Assembly: GCF_003610995.1 (NCBI RefSeq)
Contig: NZ_CP032543.1
Location: 124,001 to 188,000, forward strand
Reading direction: 5' to 3'
Source of the DNA: Streptomyces griseus subsp. griseus
GTDB lineage: Bacteria > Actinomycetota > Actinomycetes > Streptomycetales > Streptomycetaceae
Length of the DNA stretch: 64,000 nucleotides
The notes beneath the pieces are model-generated. The model saw only the letters and a list, made by a program, of their open reading frames with translations, was not told the origin of the DNA and did not search any database. A program made the translations under genes and the position numbers. Below, piece after piece: positions 7,739 to 15,866 of the stretch. Numbering within the stretch: the first letter of the stretch is position 1; the number at the start of each line of letters is the position of its first letter.

Positions 7739-8377
7739 ATGGCCAAGCAGGACCGGGCGATCCGCACCCGCCAGGCAATCCTGATGGCAGCGGCTGAGGT
7801 TTTCGAGAAGTACGGCTACCAAGCAGCCACCATCACGGAAATACTCAAGATCGCCGGGGTCACGAAAGGCGCGCTCTACTTCCATTTCCCCTCCAAGGAA
7901 GAGCTCGCGCTCGGTGTGATCGAGGCGCAGGAGCCTCCGGCGCCCACCCCCGACCAACTCCTCAAGCTCCAGAAGCTCGTGGACATGGGGATGCTGTTCA
8001 GCCACCGCCTCCACACCAGTCTCCTCACCCGTGCCGGCGTCCGTCTCTCCATGGACCAGCAGGCCCAAGGCCTGGACCGCACCGGCCCGTTCCTGCGCTG
8101 GCAGCGGACGACCCACGATCTGCTGGCCCAAGCCAAACAGAACGGCGAACTCCTCCCGCACGTCAACCCCACCGAGACCGCGGATGTCTATGTCGCGGCC
8201 TTCACCGGCATCCAGGCCGTCTCCCAGACCCTCACGAACTACCGTGATCTGGAGCAGCGTTACATCACGCTCCAGCGGCACATCCTCCCCAGCATCGCCG
8301 CCCCCTCCATCCTCACCGCGCTGGACCTCAGCCCCCAGCGCACCACCGACCTCGCCCGCCTCGCCCCCGCGTACTGA
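7739..8377 (+). CDS. ScbR/ArpA-type gamma-butyrolactone receptor (TetR family)
   Basis: This 212-residue repressor has the highly conserved receptor N-terminus (KQDRAIRTRQAILMAAAEVF; ITEILKIAGVTKGALYFHFP), typical of true butyrolactone receptors. Trp121, in FLRWQRTTHDLL, corresponds to the ligand-contacting Trp of ArpA. In the family, ligand binding releases the protein from ARE sites upstream of its own gene and of the synthase gene. ATG 7739 is preceded by GAAGGAGA. The divergent AfsA-type gene and the ARE-like site at 7645-7668 support this role. Confidence 0.92.
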   Translation: MAKQDRAIRTRQAILMAAAEVFEKYGYQAATITEILKIAGVTKGALYFHFPSKEELALGVIEAQEPPAPTPDQLLKLQKLVDMGMLFSHRLHTSLLTRAGVRLSMDQQAQGLDRTGPFLRWQRTTHDLLAQAKQNGELLPHVNPTETADVYVAAFTGIQAVSQTLTNYRDLEQRYITLQRHILPSIAAPSILTALDLSPQRTTDLARLAPAY

Positions 8378-8453
8378 GCCCCCTAAGAGCTGTCCCGCAG
8401 CGCCGAGGCGGGCGGTCGAGAGACGGAGAGGTTCGCCGCTTGTCCTCTCTGTT

Positions 8454-9101
8454 GTGCAGCTGCCCAAGGATCCGTCGAACGTCACCTCTGCCCTGGTGGC
8501 AGCGTTTCCGACCCGTCTTGCCGGTGACGTGAAGAGCGTCCTGGCGGCCATGCCGGAGGCCGGGCTCGCGCGGGCGATGCCCTTCGAGGTCGAGGTGCAG
8601 GGCGAGACCGTGGCCATCCCGTCGCGCATCTACATCGAGGAGCCGAGCGCCGACCAGGAGGAGCCGCGCCTGGCCGGGACTCAGCAGGTGATCCTGCACT
8701 GCCTGTACTCCCGGCACCACGATGGCCGGGTCCGCCAGCGGCACCTTGAGCAGATGGTGGCGTCGGACGAGCCGTGGGTGGTCCCGTTCGTGGTGCAGTT
8801 GGCCGGCGAATACGTGCTGGAGATCATCGAGGCGATCGGCCGGGGGCTTCCCGGACTCGCCGTCCCGGGCTCGGCCCAGCGCCGCCTCTACGGGGAGTTC
8901 ATCGCCCGGAATCCGGCCTTCTTCGCACGCACGGAGCGGCGCGTGGTGAGCTATTGGTCGTGCCACTACCGCTGGAAGTACGGAGCGTTCGGGACGTATC
9001 CCGGGTGCGTCCTTCTGGAAGCGTTCCGGGCCGCTGTGGTGGAACAGGTGGGCGGGCGGTGGCCGCGGCACGCACCGCACCCCGCCGGCGGACCCGGGTG
9101 A
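8454..9101 (+). CDS. Unrecognised protein inside the IS remnant
   Basis: This reading frame (215 residues from GTG 8454) has balanced, protein-like composition unlike a shadow frame: SALVAAFPTRLAGDVKSVLA, VVPFVVQLAGEYVLEIIEAI, VSYWSCHYRWKYGAFGTYPG. I do not recognise a family or a catalytic motif. The start is weakly supported, since GGAGAGG at 8425-8431 is too far upstream, so the N-terminus may be degraded. It lies between the terminal repeats of the IS remnant, in the orientation opposite to the transposase fragment, which suggests a captured, inserted or rearranged sequence. Confidence 0.55.
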   Translation: MQLPKDPSNVTSALVAAFPTRLAGDVKSVLAAMPEAGLARAMPFEVEVQGETVAIPSRIYIEEPSADQEEPRLAGTQQVILHCLYSRHHDGRVRQRHLEQMVASDEPWVVPFVVQLAGEYVLEIIEAIGRGLPGLAVPGSAQRRLYGEFIARNPAFFARTERRVVSYWSCHYRWKYGAFGTYPGCVLLEAFRAAVVEQVGGRWPRHAPHPAGGPG

Positions 9102-9114
9102 GGGACCTGCCCGA

Positions 9115-9384
9115 GGTCGGGTCGATGCGGTCGATGATCCGGCCGGCCGCCGGCTTCGAGTTCGCGCACAGCGGGGCCAGTTGGCACATGGTCACGTCGG
9201 TGCGCCAGCAGGCCGCGACCAGGAGAACGCGGTCTTCAGGTGACCGGCCTCGCGGAGGACCCGTCCGTGGTCCGACTGCGCTCCCGCGCTGCACCGCGGT
9301 CACCAATTCGCCTGAACGGCGCGGGCTCGGCCCGGTGAGCGGACGGGTCCAGGACGGCTCCGATGCCACGGTCACACCAGCCAC
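9115..9384 (-). pseudogene. IS5-family transposase, N-terminal fragment
   Basis: Reading down from ATG 9384, about 90 residues match the N-terminus of a common Streptomyces IS5-type DDE transposase. It starts MAGVTVASEPSW, and PEDRVLLVAACWRTDVTMCQ and SKPAAGRIIDRIDPTS follow. Resemblance stops near 9115, before the catalytic DDE residues, and the frame continues into unrelated sequence. Substitutions in usually conserved places (ACW, LCANS) indicate decay. Confidence 0.75.
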
Positions 9385-9427
9385 ACCAAGATCATCTCAC
9401 CCGTGAACAGCAGTTGCGGGACAGCCC

Positions 9428-10039
9428 TCAGGCGGTCAGGGCCAGCCGGGTGCCGAGGCCGATCATCATCGCGGCGACGAGGCCGTCCAGGACGCGCCAC
9501 GACGACGGGCGGGCGAGTACCCCGCTCAACAGCCGGGCGCCGAAGCCGAGGGCGGCGAACCAGCAGACGCTGGCGAGGACCGCACCCAGCCCGAACGTCC
9601 AGCGCAGCGGGCCGCGGTCGGCGGCGACGGAGCCGAGCAGGAACACCGTGTCGAGGTAGACGTGCGGGTTGAGCCAGGTCATCGCGAGGCAGGCGAGGAC
9701 CGCACCCCGCCTCGCCCCGGAGGGCGCGTCCTGCGCATGGAGGGCGGAGGGGCGGAAGGCCCGGCGTGCGGCCAGGACGCCGTAACCGATCAGGAACACG
9801 CCGCCCAGCAGGGAGACCACGGTCAGGGCGGACGGCCAGGCCACGACGACGGCACCGACCCCGGCGACGCCGAGGGTGATGAGGACCGCGTCGGACAGGG
9901 CGCAGATGACGACCACCGCGAGGACGGCCTCCCGGCGCACGCCCTGCCGCAGGACCAGGGCGTTCTGGGCGCCGATGGCGACGATGAGGGAGAGGCCGGT
10001 ACCGAACCCGGCGGCCGCGGTGGTCAGAGCGTTGGTCAT
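9428..10039 (-). CDS. LysE/ArgO-type amino-acid exporter
   Basis: This 203-residue integral membrane protein has about six hydrophobic segments and the LysE signature near the N-terminus (SLIVAIGAQNALVLRQGVRR), plus MTWLNPHVYLDTVFLLG in the second half. Family members export basic amino acids such as lysine or arginine. It is divergent from a LysG/ArgP-type regulator with a perfect palindrome between them, the standard lysE-lysG arrangement. The stop codon overlaps the right end of the IS remnant, so the native C-terminus may be slightly altered. Confidence 0.9.
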   Translation of the reverse strand: MTNALTTAAAGFGTGLSLIVAIGAQNALVLRQGVRREAVLAVVVICALSDAVLITLGVAGVGAVVVAWPSALTVVSLLGGVFLIGYGVLAARRAFRPSALHAQDAPSGARRGAVLACLAMTWLNPHVYLDTVFLLGSVAADRGPLRWTFGLGAVLASVCWFAALGFGARLLSGVLARPSSWRVLDGLVAAMMIGLGTRLALTA

Positions 10040-10074
10040 GGTCCAGACGCTAGGGAGGTCCTCGACACATGTAC

Positions 10075-10102
10075 AGCTAATGATTCTTACGTATCATTAG
10101 CT
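10075..10102. promoter_or_regulatory. LysG/ArgP operator palindrome
   Basis: AGCTAATGAT (10075-10084) and ATCATTAGCT (10093-10102) form a perfect 10-bp inverted repeat with an 8-base spacer. It lies between lysE and the regulator and ends 6 bases before the regulator start. An AT-rich dyad of this kind is the expected LysR-type binding site. Confidence 0.7.
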
Positions 10103-10108
10103 GCTGTG

Positions 10109-11020
10109 ATGTCGGGGCTTCCTCTTGATCAGGTGCGGACCCTGCTGGCCGTCGTCGACGAAGGCACCTTCGACGCGGCGGCCGACGTCCTCCATGTGAC
10201 GCCGTCTGCGGTCAGCCAGCGGGTGAAGGCCCTGGAGCAGCGCACGGGGCGGGTGCTCCTGATGCGGACGAAGCCGGTGCGGCCCACCGAGTCCGGCGAG
10301 GTCGTGGTCCGCTTCGCCCGCCAGCTGGCCCGGCTGGAGCAGGACGCGCAGTCGGCCCTCGGGATGTCGGGCCCCGGCGAGCCGACGCGGCTGACGGTCG
10401 CGGTGAACTCCGATTCGCTGGCGACCTGGTTCCTGCCCGCGCTCGGCCGCGTACCGGAGGAGCTGGGTGTCTGTTACGAGCTGCGCCGGGAGGACCAGGA
10501 CCATACGGCGGCGCTGCTCCGGGAGGGGCTGGTGATGGCGGCGGTGACCTCGTCGCCCGAGGCGGTGACCGGGTGTTCGGTGCGGAGTCTGGGCCGGATG
10601 CGCTATCTGCCGGTGGCGACCCCGGAGTTCGCCGGGCGCTGGCTCGGGCGGGGGACGGGGACCCCGTTGCGCGAGCTGATCGCGGACGCGCCGGTGGTGG
10701 ACTTCGACCGGCGCGACGATCTCCAGGACTCCTTCGTCCGCGCGGTCGGGGCCGGTCGCCGGGCGGGCTTTCGGCGCCACTTCGTGCCCACGTCGGAAGG
10801 GTTCGTGGACGCCGTGGCGGCGGGGATGGGCTGGGGCATGCTCCCCGACGTCCAGGCCCGCCCGCTGCTGGGCTCGGGGCGGCTGGTCCTCCTCGCCCCG
10901 GACCGCCACGTCGACGTGCCCCTCTACTGGCAGCAGTGGAAGCTGGACTCACCGGCCCTCGCGACCGTGGCCGAGGCGGTGGTGGTGGAGGCCGCCGAGG
11001 CACTCGACGGGGCCCCTTAG
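10109..11020 (+). CDS. LysR-family regulator of LysG/ArgP (IciA) type
   Basis: This is a 303-residue protein. Its N-terminal winged helix-turn-helix (LDQVRTLLAVVDEGTFDAAA, HVTPSAVSQRVKALEQRTGR) has the ArgP/LysG hallmark TPSAVSQRVKALE. A periplasmic-binding-protein-like effector domain follows (residues ~95-300). It is expected to activate the divergent exporter when basic amino acids accumulate. ATG 10109 or GTG 10106 is the start; no Shine-Dalgarno is visible and the mRNA may be nearly leaderless. Confidence 0.9.
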   Translation: MSGLPLDQVRTLLAVVDEGTFDAAADVLHVTPSAVSQRVKALEQRTGRVLLMRTKPVRPTESGEVVVRFARQLARLEQDAQSALGMSGPGEPTRLTVAVNSDSLATWFLPALGRVPEELGVCYELRREDQDHTAALLREGLVMAAVTSSPEAVTGCSVRSLGRMRYLPVATPEFAGRWLGRGTGTPLRELIADAPVVDFDRRDDLQDSFVRAVGAGRRAGFRRHFVPTSEGFVDAVAAGMGWGMLPDVQARPLLGSGRLVLLAPDRHVDVPLYWQQWKLDSPALATVAEAVVVEAAEALDGAP

Positions 11021-11104
11021 GATGGCGGGTCTCCCCCGGGTCAGGGCTCCCGCTACAGGCCGGCCGCGCCCGGGGGCCATCCCGAGAGACCCGGAGGCGT
11101 CCCC

Positions 11105-11767
11105 TTGCGCGTGCTGCTGGTGGAGGACGACGACGACCTGCGGGCGGTGATCGCCGCCGGTCTGCGCGAGGCCGGGTTCGCCGTCGACGGTACGGACGAC
11201 TGGCCGGAGGCGGACGTGATGCTGCACGTCACCGCGTACGACTGTGTGGTCCTGGACCGGATGCTGCCCTCCGGTGACTCCCTCGCGCGGCTGGAGAGCA
11301 GGCGCCGGGCGGGCTGGTCGGTTCCCGTGCTCTGCCTCACCGCCCTGGACGCCCTCGACGACCGGCTACGCGGGCTGGAGAGCGGGGCGGACGACTACCT
11401 CGCCAAGCCCTTCGCGATGCGCGAACTCGTCCTGCGGGTACGCAGTCTGACCCGGCGGGCGGCCGAGCGGCTGCCCGCCTTCCTGAGCTGCGCGGATGTG
11501 GTGATGGATCTGGCGCGGCGCGAGGTGCGCCGGGGCGGGGTGCTGCTCTCGCTGAGCCCGAAGGAGTACGCCGTGCTCCAGCAGCTCCTGGTCCACCGGG
11601 ACAGTGTCGTCACCCGTACGGCGCTGCTGGAGCACTGCTGGGACGAGATGGCCGACCCGGTCTCCAATGTGGTGGACGCCGTCATCGCCGGCATACGGCG
11701 CAAGCTCGGCGCCCCGGGCCTCGTGCACACCGTGCGCGGCCAGGGGTTCCTGATGAGCTCGGCATGA
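11105..11767 (+). CDS. OmpR/PhoB-family response regulator
   Basis: This is a 220-residue regulator. The receiver domain has acidic pocket EDDDD (8-11), predicted phospho-acceptor Asp51 (VVLDRMLPSGD), Thr79 and Lys101 (DDYLAKPF). A C-terminal winged helix follows (SLSPKEYAVLQQLLVHRDSV, the DPVSNVVDAVIAGIRRKLG recognition region). The start is a TTG at 11105 with GGAGG seven bases upstream; this rare start fits the family N-terminus MRVLLVEDD exactly. It overlaps the downstream kinase gene by four bases (ATGA), so the two are translationally coupled. Confidence 0.9.
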   Translation: MRVLLVEDDDDLRAVIAAGLREAGFAVDGTDDWPEADVMLHVTAYDCVVLDRMLPSGDSLARLESRRRAGWSVPVLCLTALDALDDRLRGLESGADDYLAKPFAMRELVLRVRSLTRRAAERLPAFLSCADVVMDLARREVRRGGVLLSLSPKEYAVLQQLLVHRDSVVTRTALLEHCWDEMADPVSNVVDAVIAGIRRKLGAPGLVHTVRGQGFLMSSA

Positions 11768-13098
11768 ACCGGCGCGAAGGCCTCGGCTCCGCGCGGCGCG
11801 GCTCCCCGGCCCGGAGTCGGCTGCGCCGGCTCCAGCTGCGCCTGACCGTCGCGTACACGCTGATCACCGTCGTCGGGCTGAGCTGTCTGTCCTGGCTGGT
11901 GATCCGGACCGACGACCGGTCCCGGGAAGCCTCCGAGTACGACGAGATGCGCCGCCGGGCCTCCGTCGCCGCCTCGCTCGTCTACTACGAGGACGACCGC
12001 GTCCGCCTCGACGGCCTGGCCGACGACGAGGCGACCGCGGGCACGCCCCAGGTCCTGGTGCTGGAGGACCGGCCCGGTGGCGTTCCGGCCGTGGTGTTCC
12101 GGGGCGGCGCCCAGCAGTTCGACGTACCGGCCGCGACGCTCGCGCGGGCGGCGCGATCGGCGATGCGCGGCGAGGAGACGGTACGGGAGGAGGCGCACGA
12201 CCGCACGGGCGGGCCCGTCCGGCTGCTGGCCGTGCCCTTCTACCACGACGCGACCGACGAGGTGGCGGGCGCGGCCGTCGCGGTCGGGGACCCGGCGTAC
12301 GGGTCGGCCGAGCACCGCAGCCTGGTCCTCTCCCTCGTCGTCGGGTGCGCCGCGCTCACCGCGCTGGCCGGGCTCACCGGCCATGTGCTCTCCGGGCGGT
12401 CGATGCGGCCCGCCTGGCAGGCGCTGGAGCAGCAGGAGCGGCTGCTGGCCGACGCGGCGCACGAGCTGCGGACCCCGGTGGCGGTGATGCGCGGTTCGGT
12501 GGAGATGGCCGAGCGCGGTTCGGGCGAGCCGGCGGACCATCTGCCGAGGATCCGGCGGGCGGCGGACCGGATGGGTCACGTGGTGGAGAACCTGCTGACC
12601 CGGGGGCGGTTGGAGGCGGCCGTGGAGTCGGTGCGGACCGAACCGCTGCGGCTGGACCAGCTCGTGGAGGAGGTGTGCGCCGATCTGCCGGAGGGCGGGC
12701 ACCGGCTGGAGCTGCGGCTGGCGGAGTCGGTGGTGGACGCCGACGCCGCGCTGGTGCGGGTGGCCGTACGCAACCTCCTCGACAACGCCGTACGGCACGG
12801 TCGTATGCCCGGGGAGCCGGGCGGTGCCGAGCTGCTCGTGTCCGTACGCGGGCCGGAGGTCTCGGTCGCGGACCGGGGTCCGGGGGTGGAGCCCGGGCGG
12901 CTGCCGGAGCTGATGGAGCGCTTCCGCTCGCCGGGCGGCGGTACGGGCATCGGCCTCTCGCTGGTGCGGCGGGTGGCCCTCGCCCACCGGGGCGGCCTGA
13001 CCGTGCGGACCCGGAAGGGCGGCGGTGCGGAGTTCGTGCTGCGGCTGGCGCCCGCCCGGTCGCGGCGGAGGCGGGCGGGCAGGGGTCCGGGCGGCTGA
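11764..13098 (+). CDS. Two-component sensor histidine kinase
   Basis: This is a 444-residue membrane kinase. Transmembrane segments lie at ~28-46 and ~187-210 with an extracytoplasmic sensor region between them. The HisKA motif LLADAAHELRTPVAVM carries phospho-acceptor His233. The ATP-binding boxes are NLLDNAVRHG, VADRGPGVEPG and GGTGIGLSLV. It is coupled to the response regulator upstream. The signal is unknown; the pairing and overlap make it the cognate kinase. Confidence 0.92.
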   Translation: MNRREGLGSARRGSPARSRLRRLQLRLTVAYTLITVVGLSCLSWLVIRTDDRSREASEYDEMRRRASVAASLVYYEDDRVRLDGLADDEATAGTPQVLVLEDRPGGVPAVVFRGGAQQFDVPAATLARAARSAMRGEETVREEAHDRTGGPVRLLAVPFYHDATDEVAGAAVAVGDPAYGSAEHRSLVLSLVVGCAALTALAGLTGHVLSGRSMRPAWQALEQQERLLADAAHELRTPVAVMRGSVEMAERGSGEPADHLPRIRRAADRMGHVVENLLTRGRLEAAVESVRTEPLRLDQLVEEVCADLPEGGHRLELRLAESVVDADAALVRVAVRNLLDNAVRHGRMPGEPGGAELLVSVRGPEVSVADRGPGVEPGRLPELMERFRSPGGGTGIGLSLVRRVALAHRGGLTVRTRKGGGAEFVLRLAPARSRRRRAGRGPGG

Positions 13099-13196
13099 CG
13101 CCGGGAACTCGCTCATGGGCCGACGCTCACGATTCGCTCATGATCGGCCGTTCATGATGCGAGGGCAGGTACGCAGACCACACACTGGAGTTCCCC

Positions 13197-14045
13197 ATGC
13201 CCCAGCACGCCGCCACCCCCTTCCTCCGCCGCCGCTCCACCCTCGCGGCCCTGGCCGGCGGGGTCGCCGTGACGGCCGGCGCCGGGGTCCTGCTGTCCGG
13301 CGCCTTCGCGGCCGAACCCGCGCCCAAGGTCGTACTCCCCCAGGCCGACGCCACGTTCGACTACCAGATCGGCGGCGCGTACACCCCGCCCGCCGGGGTC
13401 AAGGCGCTCTCGCGGGACCGGGGCGCCGAGCCCGTACGCGGTCTGTACAACGTCTGTTACGTCAACGCCTTCCAGACCCAGCCGGACGCGATGGACTGGT
13501 GGCAGAAGCAGAACCCGGACCTGCTGCTGCGCGACGGCAGCGGCGAGCCGGTCAACGACGAGGCCTGGGGGGAGGCGCTTCTCGACACCTCGACCGCGGC
13601 CAAGCGGACCCGGCTGGCGAAGATCGTCGGTGGCTGGATCGACGGCTGTGCGAAGTCCGGGTTCCAGGCGGTGGAGCCGGACAACCTCGATTCGTACGAG
13701 CGCTCCGGGGGACGGCTCACCCGGGCGCACAACGCCGCGTTCGCCAAGCTGCTGGCCACGCGGGCGCACGCGGCGGGGCTGGCGATCGGCCAGAAGAACA
13801 CCACCGACCTGCTGGACCAGCGCAAGACCATCGGCTTCGACTTCGCGGTCGCCGAGGAGTGCGGCCGCTACGGCGAGTGCGCCGACTACGCCACCGCGTA
13901 CGGCAACAGGGTCTTCGTCATCGAATACACCGCCCGCGACTTCTCCCAGGCCTGTTCCGCCGTGGGCGCCGAGCTCTCGGTGGTCCAGCGCGACCTCGAC
14001 GTCCGGCCGGCGGGGCAGAAGGGCTACGTCTTCCGGACCTGCTGA
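13197..14045 (+). CDS. Secreted GH114 endo-alpha-1,4-polygalactosaminidase-like protein
   Basis: This 282-residue protein has an N-terminal export signal with a Tat-like RRRSTLAALAG run, then a TIM-barrel domain of the GH114 family: TFDYQIGGAYTPPAGVKAL, YNVCYVNAFQTQP, WIDGCAKSGFQAVEPDNLDS and NTTDLLDQ. The acidic residues in FQAVEPDNLD are the likely catalytic centre. It would cut galactosamine-containing exopolysaccharide outside the cell. ATG 13197 has CTGGAG upstream. It stands alone and is convergent with the VOC gene across a strong hairpin. Confidence 0.82.
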   Translation: MPQHAATPFLRRRSTLAALAGGVAVTAGAGVLLSGAFAAEPAPKVVLPQADATFDYQIGGAYTPPAGVKALSRDRGAEPVRGLYNVCYVNAFQTQPDAMDWWQKQNPDLLLRDGSGEPVNDEAWGEALLDTSTAAKRTRLAKIVGGWIDGCAKSGFQAVEPDNLDSYERSGGRLTRAHNAAFAKLLATRAHAAGLAIGQKNTTDLLDQRKTIGFDFAVAEECGRYGECADYATAYGNRVFVIEYTARDFSQACSAVGAELSVVQRDLDVRPAGQKGYVFRTC

Positions 14046-14056
14046 TACGGGCCGGA

Positions 14057-14087
14057 GCCGGTCACCCGGGGGACGCGGGTGACCGGC
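14057..14087. terminator. Hairpin terminator between convergent genes
   Basis: A perfect 12-bp stem, GCCGGTCACCCG (14057-14068) with CGGGTGACCGGC (14076-14087), has a 7-base loop. It overlaps the stop of the VOC gene and follows the GH114 gene. Confidence 0.7.
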
Positions 14088-14865
14088 GGGAGGTGAGCGT
14101 GAAGAGGGCGCCGCGGGGGTCGACGATCAACGACTCGGGTCCGTCGTCCGGGGAGATGCTCGGCGGGGAGACCTCACCACCCGCCTTCCGCGCGGACTCG
14201 GTGGCCGCCGTCAGGTCGTCGACCTGGAAGCGGACGTGCCATCGAGGGCGCAGCCGGGGGTCGGGGGACGCCCCGTCGCCGCCGCCGCGCAGGCTGGCCA
14301 TGGTGCCACCGCCCTGGCGGACGACCACGGTGTCCCGCTGGTGGACGTAGCCGACCTCGCAGCCGCCGGGGTCGTGGGGGTCCCAGCCGAAGACCTCGGA
14401 GTAGAAGACCGCGGCGTCGAAGGCGTGGCTGGTGCGCAGTTCGAGGGAGGCGGGTGCGCTGCCCCGGCCGATGGACCAAGGCGGGGTGCGGCCCTCCCAG
14501 AAGCCGAAGCCGGCCCCTTCGCGGTCCGCGGCGACGGCTCCTCTGCCGGGGCCGAGCCGGAGCGGGCCGACGGCGATCGTGCCGCCGCGTTCCCGTACGC
14601 GGGCGGCGGTGACGTCCACGTCGGCGACGGCGAAGTACGGGGTCCAGGTGGTGGCGGTCGGCAGGCCGGGCCCGATCCGGCCGATCCCGGCGACGGGCAG
14701 GCCGTCTGCGTGGGCGACGGTGAAACCCTCGCCGAGGGTGCCGGAGCGGAAGGTCCACCCGAGGACGGCCGTGTAGAAGTCCTGGGCGGCGCGCAGGTCA
14801 CGGGTCATGAGACTGACCCAGCAGGGAACGCCGTGCACAGGGGTGGTCCGCTCTGCCTCCGCCAT
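14062..14865 (-). CDS. VOC (glyoxalase/bleomycin-resistance fold) protein, two domains
   Basis: This 267-residue protein is made of two VOC halves. The first has CWVSLMTRDLRAAQDFYTAV and LGWTFRSGTLGEGF. The second has SLELRTSHAFDAAVFYSEVF and GWDPHDPGG. Each ends in a conserved D-P-x-G-A strand. Members bind small molecules or metals and range from dioxygenases to resistance proteins; the ligand cannot be read here. ATG 14865 has GAGGAGA upstream. The following gene on this strand is across a gap from PlsC, so it is probably monocistronic. Confidence 0.82.
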   Translation of the reverse strand: MAEAERTTPVHGVPCWVSLMTRDLRAAQDFYTAVLGWTFRSGTLGEGFTVAHADGLPVAGIGRIGPGLPTATTWTPYFAVADVDVTAARVRERGGTIAVGPLRLGPGRGAVAADREGAGFGFWEGRTPPWSIGRGSAPASLELRTSHAFDAAVFYSEVFGWDPHDPGGCEVGYVHQRDTVVVRQGGGTMASLRGGGDGASPDPRLRPRWHVRFQVDDLTAATESARKAGGEVSPPSISPDDGPESLIVDPRGALFTLTSRRSPASPG

Positions 14866-14962
14866 CGCCGATCCGTCTCCTCGCCGAACAACATGCCCTA
14901 CATACCTACGCCGCCCGGGTCGGCGGCGCCACCCGGGCGCGGGCCCTCGGCCGCCGTGGCTC

Positions 14963-15631
14963 TCACCGTACGGCGAGGGCCGCGGCGGGTTCGCCCAGGT
15001 GCCGGGCGGCGGTGCGCCACGCGGTGGTGACGGCTTCGCGGGCGGTGGCGGTCGCGGCCTCGACGCCCAGGGGCAGGTGCAGCGGTGAACCCAGGTGGAC
15101 ATGGAGCCGGGGGCGGCGGACCGGGGCGGTGAGGAACCCGGCGATCTGCTTGGCGCCCGGGCCGGACGTCACCCTGCGGGCGCCGGCCTGCCCGAGGGGG
15201 ACGACGGGCGCACCGGACGCGTGGGCCAGGCGGGCGAGGCCGCTGCGGAAGCTCTCCGGCGGCGCCTCGGCCGCGTCCCCGCGCGGCGGAATCCGGCCCT
15301 CCCCGTAGATGAGGACGTGCCGGCCCGCCCGGAGTGCGGCGGCGGCTGTGTCGAGGGCGTCGGCCGCACGGTGGGTGTTGCGGTGCACGGGGACGTGGCC
15401 GCCGCGCTCCAGGAGCCGGCCGAGGACCGGGATGCGCCAGAGGCCCGCGGTGGCCAGGACGACCGGTTCGACGTCGAGGCGCAGCAGCGCGGCGAGGACG
15501 ACGCCGGGGTCGGCGAGGGAGGTGTGGTTGGCGACGATGATGGAGCCGGGGGCCGGGGCGGCGCTGTGGTCGGAGGTGACCGTGAGGCGGCCGAGGCAAG
15601 GGATGACGGCGGCTGCGACGCTGCTGAGCAC
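14963..15631 (-). CDS. 1-acyl-glycerol-3-phosphate acyltransferase-like protein (PlsC family)
   Basis: This 222-residue acyltransferase carries the catalytic NHTSLADP (H-x4-D) motif near residue 35, the RNTHRAADAL segment and the EGRIPPRGD acceptor motif. It would transfer an acyl group to a lysophospholipid or a related acceptor. GTG 15631 has AGGAGA seven bases upstream. The N-terminus is slightly hydrophobic, consistent with membrane association. It is divergent from tsaD. Confidence 0.85.
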   Translation of the reverse strand: MLSSVAAAVIPCLGRLTVTSDHSAAPAPGSIIVANHTSLADPGVVLAALLRLDVEPVVLATAGLWRIPVLGRLLERGGHVPVHRNTHRAADALDTAAAALRAGRHVLIYGEGRIPPRGDAAEAPPESFRSGLARLAHASGAPVVPLGQAGARRVTSGPGAKQIAGFLTAPVRRPRLHVHLGSPLHLPLGVEAATATAREAVTTAWRTAARHLGEPAAALAVR

Positions 15632-15866
15632 GGTTCTCCTGTGGTTGCGGTCGGTGAGGTGACCTTGGCTTCGCGGTCGTGTTCATCGTCGCGGCGGGGC
15701 GGGGCTCGGACCTGAGTCCGGATACTCATCCGGGGGTGGGGTGCGGTGCCCGGCCGCGCCCCTGCCGGAACACCGGTCCGCTCGATCCGGTACGTGGTCC
15801 GGGTGAGCCGTCGACTACCTTGTTGCATACAGATTGCAATTACTTACAGGTGGCAAGGAGGCGGCC

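Larger units (their letters stand above)
8386..9428. mobile_element. Degenerate IS5-like element with surviving terminal repeats
   Basis: The left end AGAGCTGTCCCGCA (8386-8399) and, on the opposite strand, AGGGCTGTCCCGCA (9428-9415) match at 13 of 14 positions. They resemble the GAGCTGTCCCG ends of common Streptomyces IS5-family elements. The interval of ~1.04 kb is about right for such an element. Only the N-terminal third of a transposase is left, next to the right end; the remainder holds an unrelated ORF. The right end overlaps the stop codon of the LysE gene. No clear target duplication was seen. Confidence 0.65.

Noticed and set aside
4833..8377. Butyrolactone locus as part of an antibiotic gene cluster
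   Set aside because: No PKS, NRPS, other core biosynthetic genes or SARP activator are visible next to it in this window.
15821..15840. Zur or similar operator before tsaD (TTGCA repeats, ATTGCAAT)
   Set aside because: The sequence does not match the streptomycete Zur palindrome; reported only as a small dyad in the gene note.
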